Shown here: in pieces, positions 34,883 through 44,714 of the stretch
Layout of the letters: every line of letters starts with the position of its first letter
How positions within the stretch are numbered: the stretch's first letter is position 1
Source of the DNA: Kastovskya adunca ATA6-11-RM4
GTDB lineage: Bacteria; Cyanobacteriota; Cyanobacteriia; Cyanobacteriales; Coleofasciculaceae
Direction: 5' to 3'
Length of the DNA stretch: 64,000 nt
NCBI GenBank assembly: GCA_019359445.1
Contig: JAHHHJ010000028.1
Coordinates: 1-64,000 of the forward strand
Notes under the pieces: generated by a model
The model's input: only the letters and a program-made list of their open reading frames with translations
Told to the model about the DNA's origin: nothing
The model's database searches: none
Made by a program: the position numbers and the translations under genes

Positions 34883-35677
34883 ATGTTAGGTGGCTTTACA
34901 AGTTTGAAAGAAAATCCCGGTACGGATTGGGGCGAACGGATGCTCAATACCGTTGCCAGCCAAACCATTCGCCACCTGTTCACCCGGAGCGATTCAGTGG
35001 ATGTGGTTGTTCGCTGCTACCCTTCTAGCAAGTTGTTGCAAGGCAGTATCGACAGCTTCAAAGTCAGTGGCACTGGCTTGGTGATTCGTCGGGAGTTCAG
35101 GGCGGAGGAAATGTCCTTTGAAACTGATGCTGTCTCCATCGATTTTAGTTCTGTTTTGAAGGGTAAGATTCGTCTCAAGCAGCCAACTCAGGCGATCGCG
35201 CAAGTCACCCTTACAGAAAATGATATCAACGACGCCTTCAAAGCAGAGTTGGTGAGAAAACGCCTAGAAAATCTCTCCAATCCTGAGTTAACTGAACTTT
35301 CTGGCGGGGAGCCGATTTCCTTTACAGACGTGCATGTCAACCTGCTACCCAACAACCAGGTTAAGATGCAAGCCAAAGCCGAGCTTCCCGAACAGGGTTT
35401 GGTGCCCCTGAGTATGACTTGCACTCTAGACGTTGAGCGTCGGCGGCGGATACGGTTTAACAACCCCCAGTTTCAGCCTGAGGAAATTCCCGAATCTGTG
35501 CAAGCCGTTTCTCGAACTTTGACGACGGCGCTAGCTGAAATTTTGGATAATATGGTCGATCTGGATCGCTTTAATCTAGATGGTGTCACCCTACGGATTA
35601 ATCGCCTGGAAACCCAAGGAGAAAAGTTAATCTTTAGTGGTTATGCCCAGATTGAACGCATTCCAGAAAATCCATAA
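34883..35677 (+). CDS. DUF2993 (LmeA-like) lipid-binding protein
   Basis: 264 residues matching the DUF2993 pattern: N-terminal helix, then VRCYPSSKLLQGSIDSFKVSGTGLVIRREFRAEEMSFETDAVSIDF in the first half, the VTLTENDINDAF motif (~108), LPNNQVKMQAKAEL and a final LDGVTLRINRLETQGEKLIFSGYAQIERIP. Family members are thought to bind phospholipids at the membrane. No signal peptide is seen, unlike many actinobacterial members. Fifteen bases upstream of a TolQ/ExbB-like gene, probably cotranscribed. Confidence 0.85.
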   Translation: MLGGFTSLKENPGTDWGERMLNTVASQTIRHLFTRSDSVDVVVRCYPSSKLLQGSIDSFKVSGTGLVIRREFRAEEMSFETDAVSIDFSSVLKGKIRLKQPTQAIAQVTLTENDINDAFKAELVRKRLENLSNPELTELSGGEPISFTDVHVNLLPNNQVKMQAKAELPEQGLVPLSMTCTLDVERRRRIRFNNPQFQPEEIPESVQAVSRTLTTALAEILDNMVDLDRFNLDGVTLRINRLETQGEKLIFSGYAQIERIPENP

Positions 35678-35692
35678 GCCAACTTTCCCCTT

Positions 35693-36349
35693 ATGTCACT
35701 CAGGGAATTCCTGTCTTTGGGTGGAGTGGTCATGTGGCCACTGTTCGGGTTTTCACTAATCGCGATCGCCCTAATTTTAGAGCGCAGCTTCTTTTGGCTG
35801 CAACTCATCCGCCGCCAAGACCCTATGGTGCGAGAAACCCTCGCCCTCTATCGCCACGACCCCAATGCTGCCTTTGTGAAACTTGAGCAGAACGCTGACT
35901 TACCAATGGCACGGATTTTTCTTGCCGCCCTAGAGCAGCCGAAGGCAACACCAGAGGATTTTCGTCTTGCCTTAGAAAGTGCCGCTCAATCCGAGCTACC
36001 TTTTTTGCGGCGCTTCAACACAATATTTGAAACTATCATCAGCACTTCCCCCCTATTAGGACTTTTAGGAACAATTTTGGGATTAATTAACACCTTTGCT
36101 GCCCTGAGACTGGGAGATATCGGCGGTACCAACACCGTAGGTGTCACGGGCGGCATTAGTGAAGCCTTAATCTCCACTGCCGCAGGCTTATGCGTTGCGA
36201 TCGCCACCCTGCTCTTTGCCAACACCTTTCGGGGACTATATCGGCATCAACTGGCACTCATTCAAAGGTATGGCGGTCAGTTAGAACTCCTCTATCGCTA
36301 TCACTACGAGCGAGGCGGACTGCCTCTATGGGATCAAGCACAAGGTTAA
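35693..36349 (+). CDS. MotA/TolQ/ExbB proton channel family protein
   Basis: 218 residues with three membrane segments: ~8-30 (SLGGVVMWPLFGFSLIAIALIL), ~110-135 (ISTSPLLGLLGTILGLINTF) and ~150-180 (GISEALISTAAGLCVAIATLLFANTF). The LLGLLGTILGLINTF and EALISTAAGLCVAI motifs are the ExbB/TolQ channel signature. It would couple proton motive force to a TolR/ExbD partner, but no such partner gene is adjacent. Follows the DUF2993 gene closely. Confidence 0.93.
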   Translation: MSLREFLSLGGVVMWPLFGFSLIAIALILERSFFWLQLIRRQDPMVRETLALYRHDPNAAFVKLEQNADLPMARIFLAALEQPKATPEDFRLALESAAQSELPFLRRFNTIFETIISTSPLLGLLGTILGLINTFAALRLGDIGGTNTVGVTGGISEALISTAAGLCVAIATLLFANTFRGLYRHQLALIQRYGGQLELLYRYHYERGGLPLWDQAQG

Positions 36350-36466
36350 ACAAAGTTTATTAGTGCAGCGGAGCGAAGCCCAGGGTGAAGGGTGAAATTA
36401 ACAAAGGGGATGAGAGAAATAGCGAGTCCTCCTCATCTCTCCTACTCCCCTGTTCCTAACACCCGA

Positions 36467-37807
36467 TCAAGGACGCCGAATAGTGGCAGAAACACCTTGT
36501 TGTTTCAGTTGGTTCACTAATGTTTGAGCTTCCGACTCCCTGAGGAACGCACCCATCTGAATTTTGGTTCCTCCGGAGAAGTTCCGCACGTAGGCATCAG
36601 GAACAACTGTCCTTGCCTGCTGCAACGAAGGAACACCGCTATAGTTGACTAGCACGTAATAGAGTTTGTCTCCTGGCTCTGGAGGGCTTTCTGGCACAAT
36701 TGACGATTCAGGAGGGGGAGCTGGAGCAGTTTGTTGTGGCTGTACAGGAGAGGGATTTATAGCTTGACGTGGTGGAGCGGCACCAGGGTTTGGGACTGGG
36801 ATAACGCTGGGTACAGCAACTGGCGGAGCAAGTTGTGGCTGTAGGGACGGTGGTAACAGTGCTGAAGTTAGGCTATCCAAGGGCCCGGTAGTCGCCGCTC
36901 CAGGAGCTTGAGAAGGAGCAAGGGAGGTGGCGGGAGGGCTGGTAAGCGTGGAATTGTTCTGTAATGGTGGTGTACTAGGGCTAGCTTCCAGACTGCTGAG
37001 GTTATTCAAATTCAAATCTACAAATTCCTCAGACGCCAAATTTGGCCCTTCTATGGGGACACTACTCCCCGTAGCTTCACTGGCGGTTTCTGAGTTAGAG
37101 CCTCGATTGAAACCCAAGTAACTGAGATTGGACGGATCGAGCAAGATGTAGCCGAGGGTAGCACTAGATAAGAGCAATAGCAGCATTGAGCCAACCCCCA
37201 AAGGAGTCAGCAGATTGTCAATAAAGCTACTTTGGGGGCGGGAAGCCGCTTCTTCTTCTGCCAGACTGCGTAGGAGTTCTTCTGATGACTCCAGGTAGTC
37301 CTCTGGCTGCTCCGGGGTAGCACTAGGATAAACTAACTCGCCACCCAGGTTTTCTTGCTCTGGAGGTGATGTGAGTGGTTCTGTGCTTTCGGTCTTGACG
37401 ACGGTGTTGTCCAGTTCAGGCAGATTTAAGGATGAGTGAGAGTGAGCCTGATTAGAGGGAAGGCTTGGTTCTATAGTCCTGGGAGAAGTTTCTGTCTCTG
37501 GTGTTTGATTCACCCTTGCTTGCGCTGAAGCCAGTAACTCCTCAGCCTCTGCTCTCCCCAAAGGTATTGGTGGGGGAGCTGCCTTTTCTCCCTGATTTAG
37601 CGCCATCAGTTCAATTGAGTGACGAGCTGGCTGACGCCCGAAGTCGCGATTAGCCATGGTTGGGCGTCCGGCTCGTTGCCGTCGGTATCGCACTAGCTCG
37701 TCTTCCAAGTTCACATCTAGACTGCTGAGAGCAGCCTGTAAGGTGGGGTGAATTGATGGAGTTTCCAAGGAGCGAGTTAAAGACTCACCAGAGGCACTTT
37801 TAGTCAT
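36467..37807 (-). CDS. Membrane-anchored Pro-rich protein with C-terminal SPOR-like domain
   Basis: 446 residues. The cytoplasmic N-terminal ~195 residues are polar with Arg-rich and Glu/Pro-rich parts. One membrane helix follows (~202-226, LGVGSMLLLLLSSATLGYILL), then a long Pro/Ser/Thr-rich linker. The last ~70 residues (KLYYVLVNYSGVPSLQQARTVVPDAYVRNFSGGTKIQMGAF..AQTLVNQLKQQGVSATI, partly quoted) have the SPOR peptidoglycan-binding layout. A cell-envelope or division role is likely. ATG at 37807 is chosen over the TTG at 37819. Confidence 0.82.
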   Translation of the reverse strand: MTKSASGESLTRSLETPSIHPTLQAALSSLDVNLEDELVRYRRQRAGRPTMANRDFGRQPARHSIELMALNQGEKAAPPPIPLGRAEAEELLASAQARVNQTPETETSPRTIEPSLPSNQAHSHSSLNLPELDNTVVKTESTEPLTSPPEQENLGGELVYPSATPEQPEDYLESSEELLRSLAEEEAASRPQSSFIDNLLTPLGVGSMLLLLLSSATLGYILLDPSNLSYLGFNRGSNSETASEATGSSVPIEGPNLASEEFVDLNLNNLSSLEASPSTPPLQNNSTLTSPPATSLAPSQAPGAATTGPLDSLTSALLPPSLQPQLAPPVAVPSVIPVPNPGAAPPRQAINPSPVQPQQTAPAPPPESSIVPESPPEPGDKLYYVLVNYSGVPSLQQARTVVPDAYVRNFSGGTKIQMGAFLRESEAQTLVNQLKQQGVSATIRRP

Positions 37808-37916
37808 GACTGGACTCAATATGTGAGTTTTTCGATTCTAATGCTATAGGAGAAATTTAACTAGCTGTTTTACAGAGAGTTTAGCAGTATGGATAGGGAT
37901 AGATGTTGGTTGTTGT

Positions 37917-38483
37917 ATGTCTTTTAATTCTCTCAATCATGTTTTAGGTGCGATTGAAAATCAGGCTGGGTGGGAGCAAACTCGACAGTTTCGACATCTA
38001 CAACAATGTTGGGCTGATGTAGTTGGACTACCCGTGGCACAACATACTCGCGTGCAATCAATGTCGCGCGGCGTGTTATGGGTGGCGACTTCAAGCTCAG
38101 TCTGGGTTAGCAATCTGACGTTACAACGTCATTTGATTTTGAAGAAGTTGAATGCCCGATTAACTACTCCGCTGACTGATGTTCGCTTTTCTACGGCTCA
38201 GTGGCATAAGGACACTGGCAAAACGGCTGCTTTTATGTCGCCGCTTGCAGGGGTGGGGCAAGATCATCCCAGCTATGTGGTAACGCCATCTTCTGGGGCT
38301 TCAACCCCACCCATATCAAAGCTAAAAGATCCAGGAGCGGCTTTTCGGCATTGGGCGGAAGAACTCCAGAAGCGATCGCATTCCTTACCCCTTTGTCCGC
38401 AGTGTCAATGCCCAACTCCTTCAGGAGAACTAGCTCGCTGGGATGTGTGCGCCCTCTGTGCAACTAAACGCTGGAAAAACTAA
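37917..38483 (+). CDS. DUF721 / DciA-like protein with C-terminal zinc ribbon
   Basis: 188 residues. The N-terminal half (LRHLQQCWADVVGLPVAQHTRVQSMSRGVLWVATSSSVW.. LILKKLN; part of residues ~25-80) is the DciA/DUF721 domain, the replicative-helicase operator in bacteria lacking DnaC/DnaI. A ~50-residue linker leads to a Cys cluster CPQCQCP..CALC (~157-181) that looks like a zinc ribbon; the usual DciA ends before this. Divergent from the SPOR-like gene. Confidence 0.82.
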   Translation: MSFNSLNHVLGAIENQAGWEQTRQFRHLQQCWADVVGLPVAQHTRVQSMSRGVLWVATSSSVWVSNLTLQRHLILKKLNARLTTPLTDVRFSTAQWHKDTGKTAAFMSPLAGVGQDHPSYVVTPSSGASTPPISKLKDPGAAFRHWAEELQKRSHSLPLCPQCQCPTPSGELARWDVCALCATKRWKN

Positions 38484-38846
38484 AAATGATTTTTTCAACT
38501 AACTTGATTTTTTTTAACTAAAGCGAGAGTTAGCACTTTCATCTCCATTAAGTAGACAAAATTTTGTATCTAGCGCTACAAGTTGGCTTAGCGTTTCTCT
38601 TGATCCCCGTTCAGTTTGACCAAAAAGCCGCTTATTTCCTGAGAAGGGCAGATGTTATGTATTTTTTCTTTACACAAAATGTATCTGTGCATAACGCAAA
38701 AATAAAGACAATCTAAAGAATGCTTTGTGCCGGGGATCGCTATAACCTATACAGGCTATTTGATTGCTAGCTTTAAGGGCCAGAAATGGTAGGGAGGAGA
38801 ATTAGAAGGAAGATTAAAAAACAAATTGTTCCTGAATAAAACTCCG
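38484..38846. other. 363-bp leader region of the Cys-motif gene
   Basis: No gene seen. AT-rich, with two T-rich runs just after the DciA-like stop (38490-38515) that could assist termination. A GTA-N8-TAC sequence occurs at 38566-38579 but lacks a matching -10 element. Confidence 0.45.
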
Positions 38847-39158
38847 ATGAAAACATCAAATTTTCTCACCTCTGCCTGCCGCTTGTGCCGTTATTACAAG
38901 CCAGAGGGACGACGTGGAGGTATGTGCCAACAACTTGGTGCGCCAGTTCGGGGCAGTTGGAATGCTTGTAAGTTGGCGCTCCCAGCCTTTGCACCGTCTT
39001 GGGAAACAATTGAAGAAGTTTTGGTTTGGCAAAATGAAAAGTTGAAGTTAAGCAAAACATTTACGACAACCGATTTAGATAGATCCCATGTAGAGCGTGT
39101 AGTTAGAAAGAATTCTTTGACCACTGAAAATCAGTCGGCTGATGCAATATTGGTGTAA
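38847..39158 (+). CDS. Small conserved protein with four-Cys putative zinc site
   Basis: 103 residues from the ATG at 38847 (a TTG at 38826 would add 7). Near the N-terminus CRLCRYY (two Cys), MCQQLG and WNACKLALPAF supply four cysteines in the pattern CxxC-x13-C-x13-C, a likely zinc-binding knuckle. I recall close relatives with the segment PEGRRGG..CQQLG in other cyanobacteria but no established function. The C-terminal half is polar and unremarkable. Confidence 0.75.
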   Translation: MKTSNFLTSACRLCRYYKPEGRRGGMCQQLGAPVRGSWNACKLALPAFAPSWETIEEVLVWQNEKLKLSKTFTTTDLDRSHVERVVRKNSLTTENQSADAILV

Positions 39159-39389
39159 ATTTCTAGCTAATGACTGGCTCGTTGGACTTTCAGGTTTCAT
39201 CCTGGTCTACCTGACTAAATGTATGAAGTCATCCCGTGAGTGAATAGATCTCCGCTTCCAGTCAAGTTTGGCGATCGCCAGCAAGAGAAATTAGTGTCTA
39301 TAGCACTTTGGTTTTTATTCAGTAAGGTCTGAGCTTTAAGAAAAGAACGATTCCCCAGACTGTTGGATTAATGACCTAATATAATTGCC

Positions 39390-39421
39390 AATCGCATCTT
39401 TCTTAGGAAGATGCGATTTTT
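39390..39421 (+). terminator. Intrinsic terminator-like hairpin
   Basis: Perfect 11-bp stem aatcgcatctt / aagatgcgatt with a 7-base loop, followed by ttttaaa on the plus strand. It would end transcripts from the Cys-motif gene (230 bases upstream) before the convergent menB. Confidence 0.8.
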
Positions 39422-39449
39422 AAATGGGGACTATTTAGGAGGCATAGCG

Positions 39450-40283
39450 TTAAGGGAGCCAGGGGTACTGACGAAAATCAGGCGATCGCTTTTCTAAAAA
39501 CGCCTGCTTCCCTTCCGCGCCTTCCTCCGTCATGTAGTAAAGCAACGTGGCATTTCCAGCTAGTTCCTGCAAACCCGCTTGTCCGTCACAATCAGCATTA
39601 AAGGCAGCTTTTAAGCAACGAATGGCGATCGGGCTTTTTTCCAGGATTTCCCTTGCCCATTGAACGCCCTCGGCTTCTAGCTGTTCGACAGGGACAACAC
39701 AGTTCACTAGCCCCATCGCCTCTGCTTGCGCTGCCGTGTATTGGCGGCAGAGGAACCAGATTTCCCGCGCCTTTTTTTGACCGACAACCCGCGCCAAGTA
39801 GCTAGCACCAAAACCACCATCGAAGCTGCCCACTTTCGGCCCCGTCTGACCGAAGATAGCATTGTCAGCCGCGATCGTTAGGTCACACAGCAGGTGCAGA
39901 ACATGTCCTCCACCAATCGCGTATCCAGCAACGAGGGCAATCACCACCTTTGGCATTGAGCGAATCAGGCGCTGTAAGTCCAAGACATTCAATCGAGGAA
40001 CGCCATCATCTCCGACGTATCCTGCCTTACCGCGCACACTTTGGTCGCCACCTGAACAAAATGCGTATTTCCCATCTGTATGAGGGCCAACCCCTGTAAA
40101 TAGGATGACGCCGATGCTTTGGTCTTCGCGAGCATCGCAGAAGGCATCGTAGAGTTCAAAAACCGTTTTAGGGCGGAAGGCATTGCGCTTATGGGGGCGG
40201 TTGATAGCAATCTTCGCGATGCCGTCGTTTTTGTGATACAGGATGTCTTCGTAGGTCTTGGCAGTTTGCCATTCAACTTCCAT
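39450..40283 (-). CDS. menB: 1,4-dihydroxy-2-naphthoyl-CoA synthase
   Basis: Ring closure of o-succinylbenzoyl-CoA in phylloquinone (vitamin K1) synthesis; phylloquinone is the photosystem I A1 acceptor. 277 residues of the crotonase fold, with [13 protein letters not shown] (~29), the MenB-specific [11 protein letters not shown] (~75-85), [23 protein letters not shown] (~115-137), [16 protein letters not shown] and the C-terminal [10 protein letters not shown]. The usual length and all crotonase oxyanion-hole Gly residues are present. Other men genes are not in the window. Confidence 0.97.
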   Translation of the reverse strand: MEVEWQTAKTYEDILYHKNDGIAKIAINRPHKRNAFRPKTVFELYDAFCDAREDQSIGVILFTGVGPHTDGKYAFCSGGDQSVRGKAGYVGDDGVPRLNVLDLQRLIRSMPKVVIALVAGYAIGGGHVLHLLCDLTIAADNAIFGQTGPKVGSFDGGFGASYLARVVGQKKAREIWFLCRQYTAAQAEAMGLVNCVVPVEQLEAEGVQWAREILEKSPIAIRCLKAAFNADCDGQAGLQELAGNATLLYYMTEEGAEGKQAFLEKRSPDFRQYPWLP

Positions 40284-40671
40284 GAGGGTAACGAGTCCGA
40301 ATTATGCTTTGTACATTGGTCTTTAGCCTTAAAAATCCTAACCTTTTGTCTGTGGTTCCTGGTTCCTATTCCCTAGCTATAACGAATCACTATCTTGGGA
40401 AGCGGGAAGAGAGTTCAAAGCTCGAAGTAATAAACCTCTGGAGAGGCGAACCGCTGTTTTCCCCTAAATAGATGTATAGCAGTCGCCATACAAGTTATGA
40501 CACTCCTGATTGCCCAAAGGTAAGTGAGTGCTGAATCTTCAACTCACCGACTCAGCACTTTGCTATACCTTCCTCAATTGAATCCGGCTCCCCTGCCCCC
40601 ACCTTCACTAATCCCCAATCCCAACTGATACGCTGAAAACATCAACAAGATTATTTGGTTAAGTAAGAAGC
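40284..40671. other. 388-bp intergenic region, divergent menB / glycosyltransferase
   Basis: No gene. It contains an 8-bp inverted repeat agtgctga / tcagcact (40527-40534, 40552-40559) with a nested gtgag/ctcac pair, followed by cccctgcccccac-type C-rich sequence. Function not evident. Confidence 0.45.
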
Positions 40672-41610
40672 GTGTTTTTCAGCGTTGTCATTCCGACTTA
40701 CAATCGCCTGCCGATTCTGCAAAAGTGTCTAAGAGCCTTAGAACGCCAGCACCTCACTGATGACAAAGTGAGTGGCTACGAAGTTGTCTTAGTGGATGAT
40801 GGCTCTACCGATGGCACTTTGGAATGGCTAGAGTCCCACAAAAGCGAGTTTCCCCATGTGCGATCGCATTCTCAAGACCACAAAGGGCCAGCCGCTGCCC
40901 GGAATCTTGGTGTTGAACGGGCACAGGGCGACACAATTATTTTTATCGATAGCGATCTGATTGTCACCGAGCAGTTTCTCCAGTCCCATGGGGATGTGTT
41001 GGTGAAGGGAGAAAAGGAACTCTCTTGCGATCGCCTCTTTACCTATGGGCGCGTCATCAATACCTGCAACTTCGATCACCCAACCACTGAACCCTACAAA
41101 GTAACAGACTTTTCCGCTGCCTACTTTGCGACCGGGAATGTAGCGATCGCGCGAAAATGGCTCCTAAAAGCCGGACTCTTCGACACCCGCTTTCAACTCT
41201 ACGGCTGGGAAGACTTAGAACTTGGCGTCCGCCTCAAACAACTAGGCTTAACCTTGATAAAATGCCCGGATGCTGTCGGCTACCATTGGCATCCACCCTT
41301 TACCTTAGAGCAGATCCCCAAGCTCATTGATCAAGAAATTCAACGGGGACGTATGGGCGTCTTGTTCTATCAAAAACATCCCACCTTCGACGTGCGGATG
41401 ATGATTCAGATGACCTTACTGCACCGCCTCCTCTGGGGTATCCTGTCCGGTGGCGGACGCCTCAACGAGCGCACTATGGCTCCCCTCTTACAGTGGCTGA
41501 TTAATCAAGGTAAGCCTCAGCTAGCGTTAGAAATTGCCCGCATCTTCCTCAACTGGTACAACGTCCAAGGCGTTTATGCGGCCTATGCTGAAGCCAAACA
41601 GAAAATCTAG
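40672..41610 (+). CDS. Family 2 glycosyltransferase
   Basis: 312 residues, GT-A fold. SVVIPTYNRLPILQKCLRAL (~3-22), VVLVDDGSTDGT (~39-50), AAARNLGVERAQGDTIIFIDSDLIV (the last D-S-D is the metal-binding DxD, ~94-96), FATGNVAIARKWLLKAGLFD (~150) and YGWEDLELGVRLKQLG (~175-190, catalytic ED). The donor and acceptor sugars are unknown; likely polysaccharide or glycan synthesis. GTG start at 40672. It ends 3 bases from the stop of the convergent histidine kinase gene. Confidence 0.92.
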   Translation: MFFSVVIPTYNRLPILQKCLRALERQHLTDDKVSGYEVVLVDDGSTDGTLEWLESHKSEFPHVRSHSQDHKGPAAARNLGVERAQGDTIIFIDSDLIVTEQFLQSHGDVLVKGEKELSCDRLFTYGRVINTCNFDHPTTEPYKVTDFSAAYFATGNVAIARKWLLKAGLFDTRFQLYGWEDLELGVRLKQLGLTLIKCPDAVGYHWHPPFTLEQIPKLIDQEIQRGRMGVLFYQKHPTFDVRMMIQMTLLHRLLWGILSGGGRLNERTMAPLLQWLINQGKPQLALEIARIFLNWYNVQGVYAAYAEAKQKI

Positions 41611-41613
41611 AAT

Positions 41614-43068
41614 TTAGTCAGGGGAACTATCAATAGCAATTGGAATTTCAATGTGAAACTCTGTTCCTTTTCCGGGTTCTGACAGACAGCGGAGAATTCC
41701 GCCGTGCTTTTCTACTACAATTTGGTGGCTGATAGAGAGTCCCAAACCTGTTCCTTTACCAATGGACTTGGTTGTAAAGAATGGGTCAAATACCTGATTA
41801 TAGATAGCCTCTGGAATACCATCCCCGTTATCGACAATTTTTATACAGACATGAGGGGAATCAGGGGTGTCTGTTTGAACAACATCCGTTTGAATCCGAA
41901 TCATCAATTTTTTATCTGTCGTTTTTCCAGCAACGGCTAAATCTTCTAACGCATCAATGCCGTTGCTCAAAATATTCATAAAAACTTGATTAAGTTGTCC
42001 AGGGAAGCATTCGACAGTAGGGATATCGCCATAGTCTTTGATCAGCTCTATCTCTACTGGGCGCTCGTTGGTTGCCTTAAGCCGATGCTGCAAAATGAGG
42101 ATGGTGCTATCGATGCCTTTGTGGATATCGACAGGTTTCTTTTCCGCTTCATCTAATCGGGAAAAGTTCCGCAGTGAGAGGACAATTTGATGGATGCGGT
42201 CAGTTCCCACTTTCATGGAATTAAGGATTTTGGGCAAGTCTTTAATGAGGAAATCTAGTTCGATAGCTTCGGCTTGCCGTTGGATGGGAATAGCAGGTGG
42301 GGAGTAATGTTGTTGATATAAAGAGAGGACGCTGAGTAATTCTTCAACATAGCGGCTGATGTAGGGAAGGTTGCCGTGGATAAAGTTGACAGGGTTGTTG
42401 ATTTCATGGGCAACTCCTGCGACTAGTTGCCCTAAACCAGACATTTTTTCAGTTTGGACGAGTTGGGCTTGAGTTTGCTGCAACTCCTTTAGAGTCTGGC
42501 GAAGCTGCTCATTTTTCTGGTGTAGTGTCTGTTGGATCTTCCGACGTACGTTAGCAGTGCTTTGTAACTTTGCCACATATAGGCGGAGTTCTAGCTGGCT
42601 GACCACCTGGCGGCTGAGAGCCTCTAGGGCTTTGATCTGGTCGGGTCTAAGTTGGCGAGGAATATGGTCAATCGTGCAGAGAGTTCCCAGCGCTAGACCA
42701 TCCGGCGTTACCAGGGGCGCACCAGCATAAAAGCGGATGCTGGGGTTAGCCGTTACTAAGGGATTTTTGGCAAAGCGCTCGTCTTCTAGAGTATTGGGGA
42801 CAACTAGAGGTGTATCGGGTTGCAAAATTGCATGGGCGCAAAACGCTAAATCTCTGGGAGTTTCTGAAGCATCTAAGCCAATTTTTGACTTAAACCACTG
42901 GCGATGATCATCCACCAGGCTGATTAAAGCAATAGGAGTGCCACAGATGTGCGCTGCCAGGGCGGTTAAGTCGTCGAAGGCTTTTTCAGCCTCAGTATCG
43001 AGGATTTGGTACTGTTCTAGGGCTTTCAGCCTGTCTGCCTCATTAGGCGGCAAGGGTGGGATTTTCAA
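41614..43068 (-). CDS. GAF-domain sensor histidine kinase
   Basis: 484 residues. A GAF domain occupies ~25-165 ([59 protein letters not shown]). A coiled-coil linker (~175-210) precedes the HisKA H-box [17 protein letters not shown] (~217-233, His at ~222). The HATPase domain has an N-box-like [20 protein letters not shown] (G1), [16 protein letters not shown] (G2) and a final [12 protein letters not shown]. Cytoplasmic, with no membrane helix. The output regulator is not adjacent. The start is TTG; no in-frame ATG exists nearby. Confidence 0.93.
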   Translation of the reverse strand: MKIPPLPPNEADRLKALEQYQILDTEAEKAFDDLTALAAHICGTPIALISLVDDHRQWFKSKIGLDASETPRDLAFCAHAILQPDTPLVVPNTLEDERFAKNPLVTANPSIRFYAGAPLVTPDGLALGTLCTIDHIPRQLRPDQIKALEALSRQVVSQLELRLYVAKLQSTANVRRKIQQTLHQKNEQLRQTLKELQQTQAQLVQTEKMSGLGQLVAGVAHEINNPVNFIHGNLPYISRYVEELLSVLSLYQQHYSPPAIPIQRQAEAIELDFLIKDLPKILNSMKVGTDRIHQIVLSLRNFSRLDEAEKKPVDIHKGIDSTILILQHRLKATNERPVEIELIKDYGDIPTVECFPGQLNQVFMNILSNGIDALEDLAVAGKTTDKKLMIRIQTDVVQTDTPDSPHVCIKIVDNGDGIPEAIYNQVFDPFFTTKSIGKGTGLGLSISHQIVVEKHGGILRCLSEPGKGTEFHIEIPIAIDSSPD

Positions 43069-43390
43069 GGCATTTGTCTACGTAACTTTAATCATTATCG
43101 CTCTAGCATGGGCTGAGCTGAGGGCAGGGTCAATGTTTTATAGCTATGTTTTATAGCTATTTATATATTTAGGAGCAAATTGCAGTTCAGGCGTCGGTGA
43201 GTGCTTACCTATACTCTTAAGAATTGGGGAGGAGAGTAGTGCATGATTCGTTTTGAGGCTGGATTGGTCTACCTCAAAAAAGCTAATTAGGTGAAACTAA
43301 AAGTAAGCATAGCTAACAGGACTCACCAACTCAGTACTAGTAGACTTTCAAAACAGTTGTGCAGCAGTTAATCATAAGCGAGGCAAGATA
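43069..43390. other. 322-bp intergenic region with a 13-bp tandem repeat
   Basis: No gene. Two perfect tandem copies of atgttttatagct at 43133-43158, then AT-rich sequence. It separates divergent genes (histidine kinase and HEAT-repeat protein), so both promoters should lie here. Confidence 0.6.
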
Positions 43391-44674
43391 TTGAAAGTTT
43401 TAGAACAAGCTACTGTTGCGGCACGACAAGGAAATTGGTCATTGCTCAATCAGTGCCTGCAACAATTACCTTTAGGGAATGCGGCGGTCTCACCTCTAAC
43501 GGACAGCGATCTAGAGCAGGCGCTAAATTTGGCGTTGAGCGTGCTGGATGCTGGGGATTTTCAGGAGCGTTGGGATGTGGCGAAGGTGTTTCCCAAGCTG
43601 GGAAAGGTAGCGATCGCTCCCTTGATCGAATTGTTGGAAGATGAAGAGGCAGAGTTGGAAGCTCGCTGGTTTGCGGGTCGTATCTTAGGCAATTTTGACG
43701 ATGCTAGCGTTGTGACGCGGTTGGTGAATGTACTGCATACCTCAACAGATAGCGAATTAACCGCTATGGCAGCTACAGCCCTAGCTAACTTTGGCACCCG
43801 TGCGATTGAGGGATTAACGCCGCTTTTGGAAAAACCAGAATCCAGAGTGTTAGCGGTGCGATCGCTTTCTCAAATTCGCCACTCCCAAACCATCCCCCCC
43901 TTACTGGGTGTCGTGGATGATCCAGATATTACCGTGCGGCTAACGGCGATTGAATCCTTGAGCAGCTTCCATGACTCCCGGATTCCCCCCTTACTTCTCA
44001 AGGCTCTCAAAGACTCCTCCGCCGCCGTGCGAAAGGAAGCTGTAACAGGGTTGGGATTACGCGCCGATTTGCAAGAGGAACTAGACTTGCTCAACGGCAT
44101 CAAACCACTGCTGTACGACTTCAATGCTGAAGTTTGTGCCGCCGCTGCGATCGCCTTGGGACGTCTAGGCACATCAGAAGCGACAGCGGCGCTGTTTGCC
44201 GTGCTGAAGTCCCCCGCCACACCGATGCCCTTACAGATCGCCTTTATTCGCGCCTTAGCCTGGGTAGAAACTGCCCAAACATTAGAGTATCTGCAACAAG
44301 TCCTCTCCTGGTCATTGGAAGAACCTGCTTTAGAAATTATTGGGGTTTTGGGACGCCTAGACTCACCTACCCTCAAGCCCAAAGCAGCTCAAATTCTCAT
44401 CGACTTTTTTAACTCCCAACACCCTATTGCCAAACTCACAGCGGTTAAACAAGCCTTGGCGCTGGCGTGGGGAGAACTGGGAGAATTAGAGGCGACTAAT
44501 GCCTTGATTACACAGTTGGCAGAACCAACCACTAGTGTAAGACTGCACGCGATCGCTGCCTTGAAAAAGTTAGACGCCTATCCAAAACTCCAGCAACTTG
44601 CCTCCGACAACAACCTAGCACCGGAACTCAAACAAGGTGTAGCGATCGCCCTGGCTGAATGGTCAGTCAAATGA
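43391..44674 (+). CDS. HEAT-repeat (PBS lyase-like) protein
   Basis: 427 residues built of ~30-residue helical repeats from ~70 onward (e.g. APLIELLEDEEAELEARWFAGRILGNF, ELTAMAATALANFGTRAIEGL, VRLTAIESLSSFHDSRIPPLLLKAL, VRKEAVTGLGLRADL). Such HEAT/E-Z repeats occur in phycobilin lyases (CpcE/F) and general scaffold proteins; no lyase-specific feature is visible. The start is TTG with GAGG 7 bases upstream. Alone on the plus strand between two histidine kinase genes. Confidence 0.87.
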   Translation: MKVLEQATVAARQGNWSLLNQCLQQLPLGNAAVSPLTDSDLEQALNLALSVLDAGDFQERWDVAKVFPKLGKVAIAPLIELLEDEEAELEARWFAGRILGNFDDASVVTRLVNVLHTSTDSELTAMAATALANFGTRAIEGLTPLLEKPESRVLAVRSLSQIRHSQTIPPLLGVVDDPDITVRLTAIESLSSFHDSRIPPLLLKALKDSSAAVRKEAVTGLGLRADLQEELDLLNGIKPLLYDFNAEVCAAAAIALGRLGTSEATAALFAVLKSPATPMPLQIAFIRALAWVETAQTLEYLQQVLSWSLEEPALEIIGVLGRLDSPTLKPKAAQILIDFFNSQHPIAKLTAVKQALALAWGELGELEATNALITQLAEPTTSVRLHAIAALKKLDAYPKLQQLASDNNLAPELKQGVAIALAEWSVK

Positions 44675-44714
44675 GTATTCAGCTAACCCCAAAGCTAAGT
44701 ATAAATCTGTAAGA

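Noticed and set aside
38566-38579. GTA-N8-TAC upstream of the Cys-motif gene as an NtcA site
   Set aside because: No TAN3T element at 20-24 bases; a six-base match is expected about a dozen times in 64 kb by chance.
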